Shown here: positions 44,846 through 44,962 of the stretch, piece after piece
How the letters are laid out: the number at the start of each line of letters is the position of its first letter
Numbering within the stretch: position 1 is the first letter of the stretch
From: an uncultured Clostridia bacterium
Lineage (GTDB): Bacteria > Bacillota > Clostridia > Oscillospirales > Ruminococcaceae
Direction of reading: 5' to 3'
Length of the DNA: 44,962 nt
Assembly: GCA_944386285.1 (NCBI GenBank)
Contig: CALXAM010000085.1
Span: 1 to 44,962 of the forward strand
The notes under the pieces: generated by a model
What the model saw: the letters and a program-made list of their open reading frames with translations, nothing else
Databases searched by the model: none
What the model was told of the DNA's origin: nothing
Program-made: the position numbers and the translations under genes

Positions 44846-44962
44846 CCTCCGGCTAAGCCGGAGGCTTGATTAGCCCTAGAAGGGCATTTTACAGACAATC
44901 CCCCTAAAGGGGGCCTGAAAAGGTCTGCCACCTGCATTACTTTCTCAGGCCACCCCTTAAGG
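44846..44962. repeat. Run of hairpins at the window edge, possible end of an IS200/IS605-like element
   Basis: Successive perfect stems: CCTCCGGC-TAA-GCCGGAGG (44846-44864), GCCCT-AGA-AGGGC (44873-44885), CCCCCT-AA-AGGGGG (44900-44913), and GGCCTGA (44912-44918) with TCAGGCC (44945-44951). Lack of a T run after the first makes a simple terminator unlikely, although it can end potD messages. Stacked subterminal hairpins are typical of IS200/IS605 ends and of REP-type elements; no transposase is visible before the window ends. Confidence 0.45.

Overview
The window looks like chromosomal DNA from an anaerobic, endospore-forming Clostridia member, probably Oscillospiraceae/Ruminococcaceae-like. 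This is inferred from gene content, not from any search. The signs are a GerAB/GerAC germinant-receptor pair, a Rex redox regulator, an FprA flavodiiron protein with rubredoxin, a Firmicutes-type LexA box at uvrBA, GGAGG-type ribosome sites with some TTG/GTG starts, and clean TTGACA-17-TATAAT promoters. There is no complete mobile element, CRISPR array or rRNA.

Layout. 1-2496: gerAB-like and gerAC-like genes, with related GC-rich repeats on both sides. 2497-3690: a nested repeat array. 3742-6478: a sodium:solute symporter and a TPR glycosyltransferase whose ribosome site sits in a hairpin. 6479-8199: a repeat unit, an AT-rich pair of divergent XRE regulators and four tRNAs (Gly-Arg-His-Gln, minus strand). 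8243-9252: galU. 9262-9758: a second repeat array. 9836-15006 (minus): carA followed by one uninterrupted frame encoding carbamoyl-phosphate synthase large subunit fused to diaminopimelate epimerase. 15369-18664 (minus): ppx-ppk, with a decayed second copy of the ppk 3' end behind it. 18748-19776: a candidate small-RNA unit and a GntR regulator. 19888-22724 (minus): rubredoxin, flavodiiron protein, PHP phosphoesterase and a TSCPD protein, again with a decayed 3'-end copy. 22790-27741 (minus): SOS-controlled uvrB-uvrA. 27845-28500: a third repeat array whose units carry half of the engB terminator. 28553-32259 (minus): a 35-residue membrane peptide, a GNAT acetyltransferase, lon and engB. 32337-36388: a DUF1846 protein (minus), then a zinc-ribbon membrane protein and a DUF1015 protein (plus). 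36407-40412: aconitase, NADP isocitrate dehydrogenase and rex. 40586-44826: potABCD. 44846-44962: a run of hairpins cut by the window edge.

How genes work together. Aconitase and isocitrate dehydrogenase form the oxidative citrate-to-2-oxoglutarate branch and share an apparent operon with the NADH sensor Rex. CarAB supplies carbamoyl phosphate for pyrimidines and arginine; the fused DapF makes meso-diaminopimelate for lysine and peptidoglycan. Ppx/Ppk handle polyphosphate, UvrAB nucleotide excision repair, Lon proteolysis, PotABCD polyamine uptake.

The most notable points are the CarB-DapF fusion, three unrelated-looking intergenic repeat families sited at gene 3' ends, two decayed 3'-end gene copies directly downstream of their intact genes, a promoter-to-terminator unit without an ORF near 18.8-18.95 kb, and a polyamine transporter with a duplicated PotA C-terminal domain and a membrane-anchored PotD.
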